Assembly: GCF_021295345.1 (NCBI RefSeq)
Contig: NZ_JAIMJB010000003.1
Span: 205,863 to 263,021, forward strand
Reading direction: 5' to 3'
Length of the DNA: 57,159 nt
Source: Motilimonas eburnea
GTDB lineage: Bacteria > Pseudomonadota > Gammaproteobacteria > Enterobacterales > CBDFNC01
Positions 27,103 to 36,079 of the stretch are shown piece after piece (the stretch's first letter is position 1; each line of letters begins with the position of its first letter). The position numbers and the translations under genes were made by a program. Under the pieces are notes generated by a model. It was not told where the DNA came from. It saw only the letters and a program-made list of their open reading frames with translations, and searched no databases.

Positions 27103-27140
27103 AAAAAAAATGAGGCCACATTTTATTATGTGGCCTCATT
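27103..27140 (-). terminator. Intrinsic terminator of the pilMNOPQ operon
   Basis: A 13-bp perfect stem AATGAGGCCACAT/ATGTGGCCTCATT with a 6-base loop, followed on the minus strand by eight T residues (A-run 27103-27110). It lies 24 bases after the pilQ stop and separates the pilus operon from aroK. Confidence 0.93.
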
Positions 27141-27163
27141 AATTGTTTGATTAATGCACGAGC

Positions 27164-29431
27164 TTAGTCAGAAAATGCATCTTGAGTAATGATCTTAGGT
27201 GTAACAAAAATCAATAACTCATCTTTACGCTGTTGTTTAATCGTGGTTCTAAATAACGCTCCTGCCCAAGGAATATCCCCCAGTAGCGGTACTTTTTGCA
27301 CGGTGTCGCTGATTTGCTGCTGGTAAATACCACCTAGTACGATGGTTTCGCCATTTTCAACCAACACTTGGGTGCCGATTTCTTGGGTATCGATTGATAC
27401 CGCTTGTCCCACGGCTGTGGCGACCACTTCACCCTTACTGTCTTGGGTGATCACTAAGTCCAGAATAATCTTGTTATCTGGCGTGATGTGCGGCGTTACA
27501 TTCAGGCTCAGTACCGCTTTCTTAAAGGATACCGAGGTTGCACCGCTGGAAGCAGATTCAACATAAGGGATCTCGGTACCTTGCTCGATGTAAGCCGTCT
27601 TTTGGTTTGCCGTGGTGATCCTTGGGCTGGCAATGATTTCGGCTTTGTTTTCACGCTCTAATGCCGATAACTCTAAATCAAGGATTTGACCATTAGCGAG
27701 CTTAGCCACTTGGAATGCGATGGACCCTGCTGGGTTAGCCACAGGTAAATTCACATTCAAGCGGTCATCTAAGCTAGGGACAGTCGGCGTACCCTCAACA
27801 CCAGAAGCTGGATTAGTGCCTTCTAAACTACCCGAGGTAGTCCCATTTTCAGTAGCCTTCGTAATACCCCAGCGCACGCCGAGCTCTTCACCGATATTGT
27901 CGCGCACCGTTACCATACGCGATTCAATCAACACTTGCTTGACCGGAATATCGAGAATTTCAATCATGCGTTTAACGCTATCGATCACATCTGCTGTATC
28001 TTTGATTAATAACGTATTGGTACGCTCATCAACCGACACACTGCCGCGGCTAGATAAAAGTGAAGCATCACTGCTAGACAGCATACGAGAAATATCACCG
28101 GCCTTAGCATAGTTAATTTGAATGAACTCAGAATAAAGCGGCGCTAGCTCACTCACTTCTCTCTGGCTCTCAAGCTGGGCTTTTTCTTTCGCCGCTAACT
28201 CAGCCGCAGAGGCAACCATCAATACGTTACCTTCCATCCGTTTACCTAGACCTTTTACTTTAAGGATAATGTCTAGAGCTTGTTCCCATGGCACTTCATC
28301 AAGACGTAAGGTGATATTACCTTGCACTGAATCCGTTGTAACGAGGTTAAAGCCATTGGTGTCGGCCAAAATCTGCAGCACGGTGCGCACAGAGATATCT
28401 TGGAAGTTAAAAGAAATCAGCTTGCCTTGATAAACGGTTTTCTTCTCATCACGCTTTTTCTTTTTAACATCAATAACAAATAGACTATCTAACTGGTCGT
28501 AGCGATACTCAAAGTCACCCGCAATTTCCATCTCAAAGCGGGTTTTACCATTGGCCGAAAACGTCTCAACATTTTTCACCGGTGTCGCAAAGTCAAGCAC
28601 GTCCATCACATAGATAAGTTCATCCTCGATGTAAGTACTTTGGAACTCTGCCAATAATTTTGTACCTCGTTTACGGATATCCACTGCGATGGTGGAGTTA
28701 TCAAGCTTAACTAATAACTGACCATTACCTTCTTCGCCGCGTTTAAAATCAATAGATTCAATGCTGTTAACGAAACCTTTCGGCGTGCCCGTTGCCGCAG
28801 TGTTGGTGACCACTGCCGGCTTAACAATGGGTGCCGGTTTTGCCGCGGGTTTTGTTTGCTTGGCAGGCTCAACCACTTTTACAGGCGCAGGAGTCGGTTT
28901 AACCGCTGTGGTTTCTGTCGCAACCGTTGCGGCGACTGCTGTGGTGGTGACTGGCGCAACAGGTTTGTTTTGCTGTACAGACTCAACAATGGTCTGCTCT
29001 TTGGCCGAAGCGGGTTTACGCGCAGTACTTGCAACATCGCCAAACCGAACCGTTAACTTGTTATTGTCATGCTGGAGACGATACGGCATCAGTTGGCGCA
29101 GTGAAATAATCACTTTCAAGCCATCACTGGTTCGTTCAGCTTTAACCAACTCAACCCCATCTTTATCAACCGGTACGGGATTAAGCTTCAGCACGGATGA
29201 TGCATCTTTAACATCAATCACTAATTGATTAGGACGGTAATGTAACTTATCCGTATAACGCACAACGGGCTCACTGAACTCCATTTCGAGTTCAACCTTG
29301 CCGGCGATTAAGGAATTCACATTCAGCTTATTTAACTGGGGCTCAGCAAAACCTAGGCTTGAAAACAGTGTCGCCCCTAAAATGGCTGCACTCAGCTTGG
29401 CCATATTTATTTTAAATTTATTGGTGCTCAT
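27164..29431 (-). CDS. pilQ: Type IV pilus secretin PilQ
   Basis: The 755-residue outer-membrane secretin forms the pore for the type IV pilus. A signal peptide is followed by two AMIN domains that bind peptidoglycan (about 35-135 and 225-330), a Pro/Ala/Thr-rich linker between them, an STN/N0 domain (ISFNFQDISVRTVLQILAD), an N1 domain with VDERTNTLLIKDT, and the C-terminal secretin domain with the VPLLGDIPWAGALFR signature. It is last in pilMNOPQ and is followed by a strong terminator. Confidence 0.97.
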   Translation of the reverse strand: MSTNKFKINMAKLSAAILGATLFSSLGFAEPQLNKLNVNSLIAGKVELEMEFSEPVVRYTDKLHYRPNQLVIDVKDASSVLKLNPVPVDKDGVELVKAERTSDGLKVIISLRQLMPYRLQHDNNKLTVRFGDVASTARKPASAKEQTIVESVQQNKPVAPVTTTAVAATVATETTAVKPTPAPVKVVEPAKQTKPAAKPAPIVKPAVVTNTAATGTPKGFVNSIESIDFKRGEEGNGQLLVKLDNSTIAVDIRKRGTKLLAEFQSTYIEDELIYVMDVLDFATPVKNVETFSANGKTRFEMEIAGDFEYRYDQLDSLFVIDVKKKKRDEKKTVYQGKLISFNFQDISVRTVLQILADTNGFNLVTTDSVQGNITLRLDEVPWEQALDIILKVKGLGKRMEGNVLMVASAAELAAKEKAQLESQREVSELAPLYSEFIQINYAKAGDISRMLSSSDASLLSSRGSVSVDERTNTLLIKDTADVIDSVKRMIEILDIPVKQVLIESRMVTVRDNIGEELGVRWGITKATENGTTSGSLEGTNPASGVEGTPTVPSLDDRLNVNLPVANPAGSIAFQVAKLANGQILDLELSALERENKAEIIASPRITTANQKTAYIEQGTEIPYVESASSGATSVSFKKAVLSLNVTPHITPDNKIILDLVITQDSKGEVVATAVGQAVSIDTQEIGTQVLVENGETIVLGGIYQQQISDTVQKVPLLGDIPWAGALFRTTIKQQRKDELLIFVTPKIITQDAFSD

Positions 29432-29452
29432 TTAAGACTTCCCTGCTCTCTC

Positions 29453-29971
29453 TTATTCTTCGCCAACCAAGGCAATTTGTGTGGTGCGCTCACTCCAACA
29501 CCCTTCGCCATCTGGTACCAGTTCTAACAAGTTAATTTCATCTTTCTTGACTGAAAGGATCCGACCGTGATGCTGTCCCATATAATAGCCAGCCTTAACA
29601 CGGTGTAGCTCACCACCACTGACTTGCACAAGGGCCCAAAGCTCCTTATCCAACTCAATGGTGCCGCGCATAAATAGGTTATCAACTGAAAAGTATTCCA
29701 ACGGCTGCTTTTGCCTTGAAGTATTCGGTTGAGGACAAGTATCCGGCGCCCCAGGCTTACCCGAAGCGGTCTCAGGTTTAGGAATGGAAAACGGTTTACG
29801 TTTGCTTTCACCTAAATACGGGACAACTTCTATTTCCTGAATTTCAGGAACCTTGTCATTTATAGGATAACTTTTTGATTTAATATTTGCCACATAGGAA
29901 TTAAGGTCATCATTATTAGCCTGACATCCCATTAACGATACCACTACCCCAACTAACAAAAGGCGCTTCAT
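29453..29971 (-). CDS. pilP: Type IV pilus assembly lipoprotein PilP
   Basis: The 172-residue lipoprotein (lipobox LMGC near residue 16) links the inner-membrane PilMNO platform to the PilQ secretin. After a disordered N-terminal region it has the beta-sandwich HR domain (about 90-170), including SVDNLFMRGTIE, KAGYYMGQHHGRI and the LLELVPDGEGCW ending. It overlaps pilO by four bases and lies 21 bases before pilQ. Length is normal. Confidence 0.95.
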   Translation of the reverse strand: MKRLLLVGVVVSLMGCQANNDDLNSYVANIKSKSYPINDKVPEIQEIEVVPYLGESKRKPFSIPKPETASGKPGAPDTCPQPNTSRQKQPLEYFSVDNLFMRGTIELDKELWALVQVSGGELHRVKAGYYMGQHHGRILSVKKDEINLLELVPDGEGCWSERTTQIALVGEE

Positions 29972-30540
29972 TGTTTGGCCTCCTTGTAAGTATAAGTCTT
30001 CGCGGTTAGTTCTACATTCAGCACCTCGTTATCGACTTTTTTAATTGAAATATTATCTAGGATAATAATTCGTGGTAGCTTGGCGATATCAGCGGAAAAT
30101 TGGCCTATTTGATCATACGAGCCAATCACTTCGATGGCATAAGGAACCTCAACAGAGAACTCGTGTTCAACCTCAGGCAAAGGTTTAAAACGTTTAAACT
30201 GCATACCATTGTCGCTACCAATGAAGTTAACATTATCAAGTAGAGTGGAGACCTCACTTTTACTCGGCAGCTTTTTCACTAGCTGGGCAAGTAGCCCTTC
30301 TATTTGCACCATCTGCTCACGATAAGCTTCCAAGTTTGACGCCAACGCCGCTTTTGCTTCAAATTGGCGTTTGATTTCCACTTCTTTTGTTTGTGCCTGC
30401 TCTAAAGATTTAATTTGATCATTGAAAATAAAATAATAAAAACCACCCACGATCAATCCAGCAATAATGACAAGGAAGATGCCTTTAAAAAGAGGGGGCC
30501 AATTACCAATATTCTCAAAATCTAACTCATTTACATCCAT
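29968..30540 (-). CDS. pilO: Type IV pilus assembly protein PilO
   Basis: The 190-residue inner-membrane protein has a short cytoplasmic N-terminus, one transmembrane helix (about 21-42), a coiled coil (about 48-95) and a ferredoxin-like periplasmic domain. It pairs with PilN in the alignment complex of the pilus machine. It begins at the last base of pilN (TAATG-type overlap) and overlaps pilP by four bases, so the operon is tightly coupled. Confidence 0.95.
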   Translation of the reverse strand: MDVNELDFENIGNWPPLFKGIFLVIIAGLIVGGFYYFIFNDQIKSLEQAQTKEVEIKRQFEAKAALASNLEAYREQMVQIEGLLAQLVKKLPSKSEVSTLLDNVNFIGSDNGMQFKRFKPLPEVEHEFSVEVPYAIEVIGSYDQIGQFSADIAKLPRIIILDNISIKKVDNEVLNVELTAKTYTYKEAKQ

Positions 30541-31115
30541 TATTGAGCCCCTCCTGCTGCTTGTTCTTTTGCAACCTGACTCAAGACTTCAAAGGTCATA
30601 TCAAATTTAAATAGCTTGATAGGCTTTGTCTCTGCTGCATAAATACCGCCTAAGGCCTCATTGCCCACTCGGCTCGACTCTTCAATATTTCTAAACATTC
30701 TTGAGATGCGGGATTGAGATTCACCCTTACCGCTGATCGCAATTTTAACATCATTAAACGTAAGAGATTCGAGAAAGACACCATTAGGGGTAATTTCAGG
30801 CAAGGAGTTAAACAAGTCTGTAGGCCAGTTGCGTCGCTCTTGCAGCTGCTGGATAAGATTAATGCGTTTTTCTACTTCCGCTTTTTTCTCTTTGATGTTT
30901 TTAATTTCGGCAATCTGGCGATCTAAAATACTTATTTCGTTATTAAGATAAGCATTGCGTTGGTTTTGCTTATCAATTTCGCCATCAAGGTAAACTTTAC
31001 CGGCAAACATCAAAGCCCCTGTGACGAGACAGACTAAAAATAGCAAACCATAAAAGTCTTTTTCTTTACGCTTACGCTGGGCTTCACGCCAAGGCAATAG
31101 GTTTATATTTGACAT
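30540..31115 (-). CDS. pilN: Type IV pilus assembly protein PilN
   Basis: The 191-residue protein starts with the conserved NINLLPWRE motif, the cytoplasmic tail that binds PilM, followed by a transmembrane helix (about 25-43), a coiled coil and a ferredoxin-like domain. It forms a heterodimer with PilO. Its start lies 13 bases inside pilM. Confidence 0.96.
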   Translation of the reverse strand: MSNINLLPWREAQRKRKEKDFYGLLFLVCLVTGALMFAGKVYLDGEIDKQNQRNAYLNNEISILDRQIAEIKNIKEKKAEVEKRINLIQQLQERRNWPTDLFNSLPEITPNGVFLESLTFNDVKIAISGKGESQSRISRMFRNIEESSRVGNEALGGIYAAETKPIKLFKFDMTFEVLSQVAKEQAAGGAQ

Positions 31116-32173
31116 GGTGTAAAACTCCTCAATGCCAAGCCTAAGGCCGTCATGTATTTGGGACCATTCATTGCCATTAATTTTTCATCGGCCGTATTAG
31201 CATAACTAAATTCAGTGAATGGATTGGCAAGCAGCAATGGAATTTCGAGTTCAGATTCGATTTGACTGACTAGTTCAGGTAATAAGTTACCACCACCGGT
31301 CAATACCAACTTGTCAACCTGTGAAAAGCCGCTCGAACTACAAAATAGTTGAATATTACGGCGGATATGCTGAATAGCGGATGTGACAAATGGTGCGAGT
31401 ACATCAGTGTCGTAATCAGCCGGTAAAGTATTTGCAAGTTTATCTTTTTCAGCCTGCTCAACACTCATGCTATAAAAATTGGCGATGGCTTGAGTAAAAT
31501 TTTGACCGCCATAATTTTGCACTCGCGCATACACGGTTTCGCCTTTGTTCATCATCGCGAAGGTCATCATGGCTGCACCGACATCAATAGCGGCAACGAC
31601 CTTATCAAAATCGTCATCATCAAGCACTAATTGGCAAGCACGGCCTAAGGCATGAGATTCGATATCAATAACCTTAGGTTCAAGTCCAGCATCTTCAAGA
31701 CAAGACGCCTTGGTAACGATGGTGTCCGTTCTTGCGGCACTAATCAGGACATCGTTACGCGATGGATCGGCAAGATTTTTGTTGAGCACTTCAAAATCAA
31801 TGCTGATTTCATCTATCGGAAAAGGAATCAGGTGCTCTGCTTCAAGCTCAATTTGCGCTTCGAGCTCAGATTCATTGAGATCGACATCCATCTGCACCAC
31901 ACGCGTATAAACATCCGCTCCCGAAACTGCAGCAGCCGCATATTTGAACTTAGCTGGGAAGTTACGTTTAACTTGTTTAATCACTTGGGCCACTTTATCG
32001 ACTTCGATAAGTTGGCGGTCGGAGATTGCACCCTTAGGCACACTCATTTCTGCAACACCTTCAACTTTATAGCTTTTACCTGATTTTGATAAGGCAACAG
32101 CCTTCACAGAATGCGATCCTAAATCGATTCCGATCATAGCGTAGGTTTGCTTTTTCCTTAATCCTGATAACAT
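31103..32173 (-). CDS. pilM: Type IV pilus actin-like ATPase PilM
   Basis: The 356-residue cytoplasmic protein has the actin/FtsA fold: phosphate-1 loop GIDLGSHSVKAVALS, a second loop AAIDVGAAMMTFA and the adenosine motif LVLTGGGNLLPEL. It binds ATP and the PilN tail to form the cytoplasmic ring of the pilus apparatus. First gene of pilMNOPQ, divergent from mrcA across 175 bp. The start at 32173 has a weak ribosome site; Met13 (32137) is an alternative but would begin right at the phosphate loop. Confidence 0.96.
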   Translation of the reverse strand: MLSGLRKKQTYAMIGIDLGSHSVKAVALSKSGKSYKVEGVAEMSVPKGAISDRQLIEVDKVAQVIKQVKRNFPAKFKYAAAAVSGADVYTRVVQMDVDLNESELEAQIELEAEHLIPFPIDEISIDFEVLNKNLADPSRNDVLISAARTDTIVTKASCLEDAGLEPKVIDIESHALGRACQLVLDDDDFDKVVAAIDVGAAMMTFAMMNKGETVYARVQNYGGQNFTQAIANFYSMSVEQAEKDKLANTLPADYDTDVLAPFVTSAIQHIRRNIQLFCSSSGFSQVDKLVLTGGGNLLPELVSQIESELEIPLLLANPFTEFSYANTADEKLMAMNGPKYMTALGLALRSFTPCQI

Positions 32174-32279
32174 AACGTCCCAGTTCTATCTTGATAACTA
32201 AGTGAAAAGTAGCGTATTTTCGCCGCTATAATAAGCGCAAATATAACTTTCTTCCAATGCTTTAAATCACAAATCACTG

Positions 32280-32307
32280 TTTAACTGCAAGATATACAGG
32301 ATATACT
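32280..32307 (+). promoter_or_regulatory. Candidate sigma70 promoter for mrcA
   Basis: TTTAAC at 32280-32285 and TATACT at 32302-32307 are separated by 16 bases, 41 bp before the mrcA start. The -10 box is good, the -35 box is poor. A tentative call. Confidence 0.35.
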
Positions 32308-32348
32308 AGTCACTCTTTGTGTTTTTTGTTAACTAAGTAGGAATTTTC

Positions 32349-34919
32349 ATGTGGAAATGGTTTAAGCGATTACTGTTAGTCGCACTATTTTTAGGTTTTG
32401 CAGGTATCGCTGCTATCGTAGGCATGTATTACTATGTCAAGCCTGATCTTCCTGACGTAAAAACCATTACCGAAGTTCAGTTGCAAACCCCAATGAAGGT
32501 TTACAGCAGTGATGGCATGCTGATTTCACAATTTGGTGAAAAACGGCGTATCCCATTAGCCATCAATGAAATCCCACCACAAATGATCGATGCTTTTTTA
32601 GCAACCGAAGACAGCCGTTTTTATCAACACCCAGGCATAGACCCTATTGGTATTGTCCGTGCAGCCTCTGTGTATATTGCTAGCGGCCACGCCAAGCAAG
32701 GTGCCAGTACCATCACCCAACAAGTCGCAAGAAACTATTTTTTGACCCGTGAAAAAACCCTGATTCGAAAAATCAAAGAAGTGTTTATTGCACTGCATAT
32801 TGAACAGCTACTCACGAAGGATGAAATTTTAGCCCTGTATTTAAATAAGATTTCCCTTGGCTACCGCTCTTTTGGTGTCGGTGCTGCCGCGCAGGTCTAT
32901 TATGGAAAATCCGTTGATGAACTCACTCTAGCCCAAACCGCGGTCATCGCCGGTTTACCTAAAGCGCCTTCCAAGCTAAACCCGATATATTCACCGGAAA
33001 ACGCAAGGAATCGTCGTGCTGTGGTATTGATGCGTATGCTCGAAGAAGGTCATATTACTCGAGCACAATATGAAGAAGCGAATGCGGCCCCTATCACGGC
33101 TCGCTATCACGGCGCTGAAATTGAACTTAGCGCCCCCTTTGTTGCAGAAATGGCCCGCCAAGAGTTGGTCGCGATGTTAGGTGAAGAACAAGCTTATAGC
33201 CAAGGGCTTAACGTCTACACCACTATCACAGAAAAACCTCAGCTTGCTGCCAATGCCGCCTTAGTCAACAATTTATTAAGCTACGATCTGCGCCATGGCT
33301 TTCGTGGGCCCATTGAAAAGTTATGGGATGAGACCAAGGGTGAAGCTCCTTGGGATATGCAGCGTGTTTTTGACCATTTAAGCGAACAACCTTTTTACAA
33401 CGTCCTCTCTCCTGCTGTTGTCACTAAAGTAAACGACAAGGATATTGAGGTACTTGTTAAAGGCGGTAAGGCCGGTACTATCAACTGGGATGGCCTAAAA
33501 TGGGCGCGCCGCTTTGTTAATGACAAACGCCAAGGGCCTGCGCCTAAACGAGCCAATGAAATAGTCAGTGCCGGTGATATGGTTTGGGTTAGAACCGATA
33601 ACGAAGAATTAGTGTTATCTCAACTACCCGACACATCAGGCGCATTTGTTGCAATCAACCCTAAGGACGGTGCGATCCAAGCGCTGACGGGTGGCTTCGA
33701 TTTCAAACACAGTAAGTTTAACCGCGCCACCATGGCTAAGCGCCAAGTGGGCTCGAATATCAAGCCTTTCCTCTATTCCGCCGCATTGGAAAATGGCTAC
33801 ACCCTTTCAACCCTAGTTAACGACTCTCCCATCAACCATTGGGATGCAAGTCTAGGTAAAGCTTGGCGTCCCAAGAACTCGCCTGCTGTCTACGACGGCC
33901 CAATTCGCATTCGCGTGGCGCTGGCGAAGTCTAAAAACGTCGTCTCGGTTCGTTTAATCCGCAGCGTAGGTGTGGATGGCGTCATTAACCATCTCACTAA
34001 GTTTGGCTTCAAAAAAGAAGACTTACCTCCTTACGAAACCCTTGCGCTAGGCGCTGCTGAATTAACTCCTCTTGAGGTTGCAACCGCATATGCCATCATA
34101 GCAAACGGCGGTTTTAAAGTTTCGCCCTATATTATTTCTCGAGTAGAAGACGCATATGGCAACCTGATATACCAAGCGGCCCCTGATCTTGCGTGCATGA
34201 CCTGTGGCCCAGAAGTACCTGTAGCAGGTCAGCCCCTCACCGAAGAGCAAGCTCTGGCGCAATTCGATGAAGAGATTTTAGCTTCAAGTGAGCTTGAAAC
34301 TGAAATAACGCCAGCTGATGATCAGCAAACATACCAACCGCCTCAGTCAAAAATGGCGAAGCGCGTCATTTCCGGCGCCAATGCATTTTTGATCAAAGAA
34401 GCCTTATATAGCGCTATTTGGGGGGGGAGAGCCAATGGTGAACATTGGAATGGCACAGGCTGGCGAGCAGCCAGAGAGCTGAAACGTCATGATGTTTCAG
34501 GCAAAACCGGGACCACCAATGAAGCCAGAGATGCTTGGTTCTCTGGTATGACCCCATACTCTGTGGCCACAGCTTGGGTTGGGTTTGATAATCATAGCCG
34601 CGCCCTAGGCTATGCTTCCTACAACCCGAACCTAGGCAATCAACAAGTCACGGGGGGGGAGTTTGGCGGACGGACCGCACAACCTGCTTGGATAGCATTT
34701 ATGGCCAGTTTTCTGGCTGATCATCCCGAACAGAAAAAAGCCATCCCCACAGATATTGTTAAAAAAGTAATCGATCTAGAAACAGGCTTGTTGGCAAACG
34801 GTTCGGGACGGGAGTCACGTACAGAGTATTTTGAAAAAGGCACCGAGCCAACTCGATATGTACCTGAAGATCAAACCGATATCTTTACTAACCCTGATGA
34901 AGAAAGTGAACTATTCTAA
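32349..34919 (+). CDS. mrcA: Penicillin-binding protein 1A
   Basis: The 856-residue bifunctional enzyme polymerises and cross-links peptidoglycan. A membrane anchor (about 8-30) is followed by the GT51 transglycosylase domain (catalytic Glu in ATEDSRFYQHPG and the GASTITQQVARN motif), an OB-like insertion (about 300-430), and a transpeptidase domain with the active serine in RQVGSNIKPF, SKN (KSKNVVSVRL) and KTGTT motifs. The divergent position next to pilM is the standard gammaproteobacterial arrangement. Length and motifs are normal. Confidence 0.97.
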   Translation: MWKWFKRLLLVALFLGFAGIAAIVGMYYYVKPDLPDVKTITEVQLQTPMKVYSSDGMLISQFGEKRRIPLAINEIPPQMIDAFLATEDSRFYQHPGIDPIGIVRAASVYIASGHAKQGASTITQQVARNYFLTREKTLIRKIKEVFIALHIEQLLTKDEILALYLNKISLGYRSFGVGAAAQVYYGKSVDELTLAQTAVIAGLPKAPSKLNPIYSPENARNRRAVVLMRMLEEGHITRAQYEEANAAPITARYHGAEIELSAPFVAEMARQELVAMLGEEQAYSQGLNVYTTITEKPQLAANAALVNNLLSYDLRHGFRGPIEKLWDETKGEAPWDMQRVFDHLSEQPFYNVLSPAVVTKVNDKDIEVLVKGGKAGTINWDGLKWARRFVNDKRQGPAPKRANEIVSAGDMVWVRTDNEELVLSQLPDTSGAFVAINPKDGAIQALTGGFDFKHSKFNRATMAKRQVGSNIKPFLYSAALENGYTLSTLVNDSPINHWDASLGKAWRPKNSPAVYDGPIRIRVALAKSKNVVSVRLIRSVGVDGVINHLTKFGFKKEDLPPYETLALGAAELTPLEVATAYAIIANGGFKVSPYIISRVEDAYGNLIYQAAPDLACMTCGPEVPVAGQPLTEEQALAQFDEEILASSELETEITPADDQQTYQPPQSKMAKRVISGANAFLIKEALYSAIWGGRANGEHWNGTGWRAARELKRHDVSGKTGTTNEARDAWFSGMTPYSVATAWVGFDNHSRALGYASYNPNLGNQQVTGGEFGGRTAQPAWIAFMASFLADHPEQKKAIPTDIVKKVIDLETGLLANGSGRESRTEYFEKGTEPTRYVPEDQTDIFTNPDEESELF

Positions 34920-34939
34920 TTTAGGGTGTTAATAACATA

Positions 34940-34975
34940 ATGCGTTACCTCCCGACGATAGGGAGGATAACGCAT
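34940..34975. terminator. Long hairpin between convergent mrcA and oxyR
   Basis: ATGCGTTACCTCCC pairs with GGGAGG-A-TAACGCAT (14 bp with one bulged A) around a 7-base loop. It lies just after mrcA and just after the oxyR stop, so it probably terminates both, but neither side has a good T-run. It might instead act as a transcript 3'-end stabiliser. Confidence 0.55.
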
Positions 34976-34990
34976 CAAGATTCAGTACGA

Positions 34991-35887
34991 CTATTGTGCC
35001 CTTTTACTGATCTTTTGTTTTATCAGCTTGCCAAGCTCATTGAAACAAGGCCTTCTAACGCTATTTTTGCGATACAGCAACACAATTTCACGCGCGGGCT
35101 TAGGCTCGGTAAATGGGACGTACACCAAACCATCCTTACTGCGCCCTTTTGGCACAGCTAAACGTGGCAATAGCGTAATGCCTATGCCAGAGCTAACCAT
35201 ATGCCGCAAGGTTTCTAAGCTGGTCGCTTTAAAGGTGGTATCTTCATCTGCGCCGGCCGTAAAACAAAACCCCATGGCTTGATCCCGTAAACAATGACCG
35301 TCTTCCAACATCAACACCCGCTCACCTTCTAGGTTTGATAGATTGATCTCTGGCTGATTAGCCCACTTATGATCTTGCGGTATCACGAGCTCTAGCGACT
35401 CGTGATACAAACTAATGTGGCCATAGCCTTCCATCCCGGGTAACAAGGCGAGAATCAAACAATCTAGTTCCCCTTCCTCCAATTGGCGCAGCAACACATG
35501 GGTTTGATTTTCATAAAGGTACACGTCTAAGTCCGGAAAAGCTTGGCGCATTGGCGGCACAATGGCTGGGAGTAAATAAGGTGCGACAGTTGGGATCAAA
35601 CCAACATGTAAGGGGCCGTTCATTGGCTCACTGTATGAACGGGCCGCTTCCTTAATTTGTTTAACGTCTAATAATACCTTGCGAGCCTTTGCCGCAATAT
35701 CAAGTCCAGCTTGAGTAAATAAAACCTTGCGGGAAGATCGCTCCATCAACAACACACCAAGCTCATCTTCAAGTTTGCGAATTTGGCCACTCAAAGTAGG
35801 TTGACTCACAAAACATTTTTCCGCTGCTTTGCGAAAATGCTTTAATTCCTCAAGTGCCACTAAATACTCTAAATCTCTTATGTTCAT
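34991..35887 (-). CDS. oxyR: Hydrogen-peroxide sensing regulator OxyR
   Basis: I set the start at 35887, after AGGAG, giving 298 residues beginning MNIRDLEYL exactly like known OxyR; an upstream in-frame start would add 16 unrelated residues. A LysR-type helix-turn-helix (about 1-60) is followed by a regulatory domain with the redox pair: Cys199 in DGHCLRDQAMGFC and Cys208, matching E. coli numbering. Oxidation forms the disulphide and activates antioxidant genes such as katG and ahpC. None of those targets is nearby. Confidence 0.96.
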   Translation of the reverse strand: MNIRDLEYLVALEELKHFRKAAEKCFVSQPTLSGQIRKLEDELGVLLMERSSRKVLFTQAGLDIAAKARKVLLDVKQIKEAARSYSEPMNGPLHVGLIPTVAPYLLPAIVPPMRQAFPDLDVYLYENQTHVLLRQLEEGELDCLILALLPGMEGYGHISLYHESLELVIPQDHKWANQPEINLSNLEGERVLMLEDGHCLRDQAMGFCFTAGADEDTTFKATSLETLRHMVSSGIGITLLPRLAVPKGRSKDGLVYVPFTEPKPAREIVLLYRKNSVRRPCFNELGKLIKQKISKRAQ

Positions 35888-36006
35888 CTCGACTCCTACT
35901 CGGGATCGACTGCCTTCAGTTGGCGAAAATACCACCGAGTTCGCATAAATAACCGATACCTAGGCTAGATCCACTGCTAACACCTTTATAAATACAGATA
36001 TAAACG

Positions 36007-36035
36007 TTAACATGCCAGCGGATTATTTATTTATA
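36007..36035 (+). promoter_or_regulatory. Candidate sigma70 promoter for the Ig-like lipoprotein gene
   Basis: TTAACA at 36007-36012 and TTTATA at 36030-36035 with 17 bases between them, 44 bp before the chosen start. Tentative, based on box similarity in an AT-rich region. Confidence 0.35.
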
Positions 36036-36079
36036 AAAGCATGACTATCATGTTTTTAAACACATTGAGGGAGAAGATA

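Noticed and set aside
28761-29228. Open frame opposite pilQ
   Set aside because: It mirrors the Ala/Pro/Thr-rich linker of pilQ; there is no ribosome site or family motif, so it is an antisense shadow.
34423-34663. Runs of seven G in mrcA as phase-variable tracts
   Set aside because: The tracts are short, the reading frame is intact and mrcA is a housekeeping gene, so contingency switching is unlikely.
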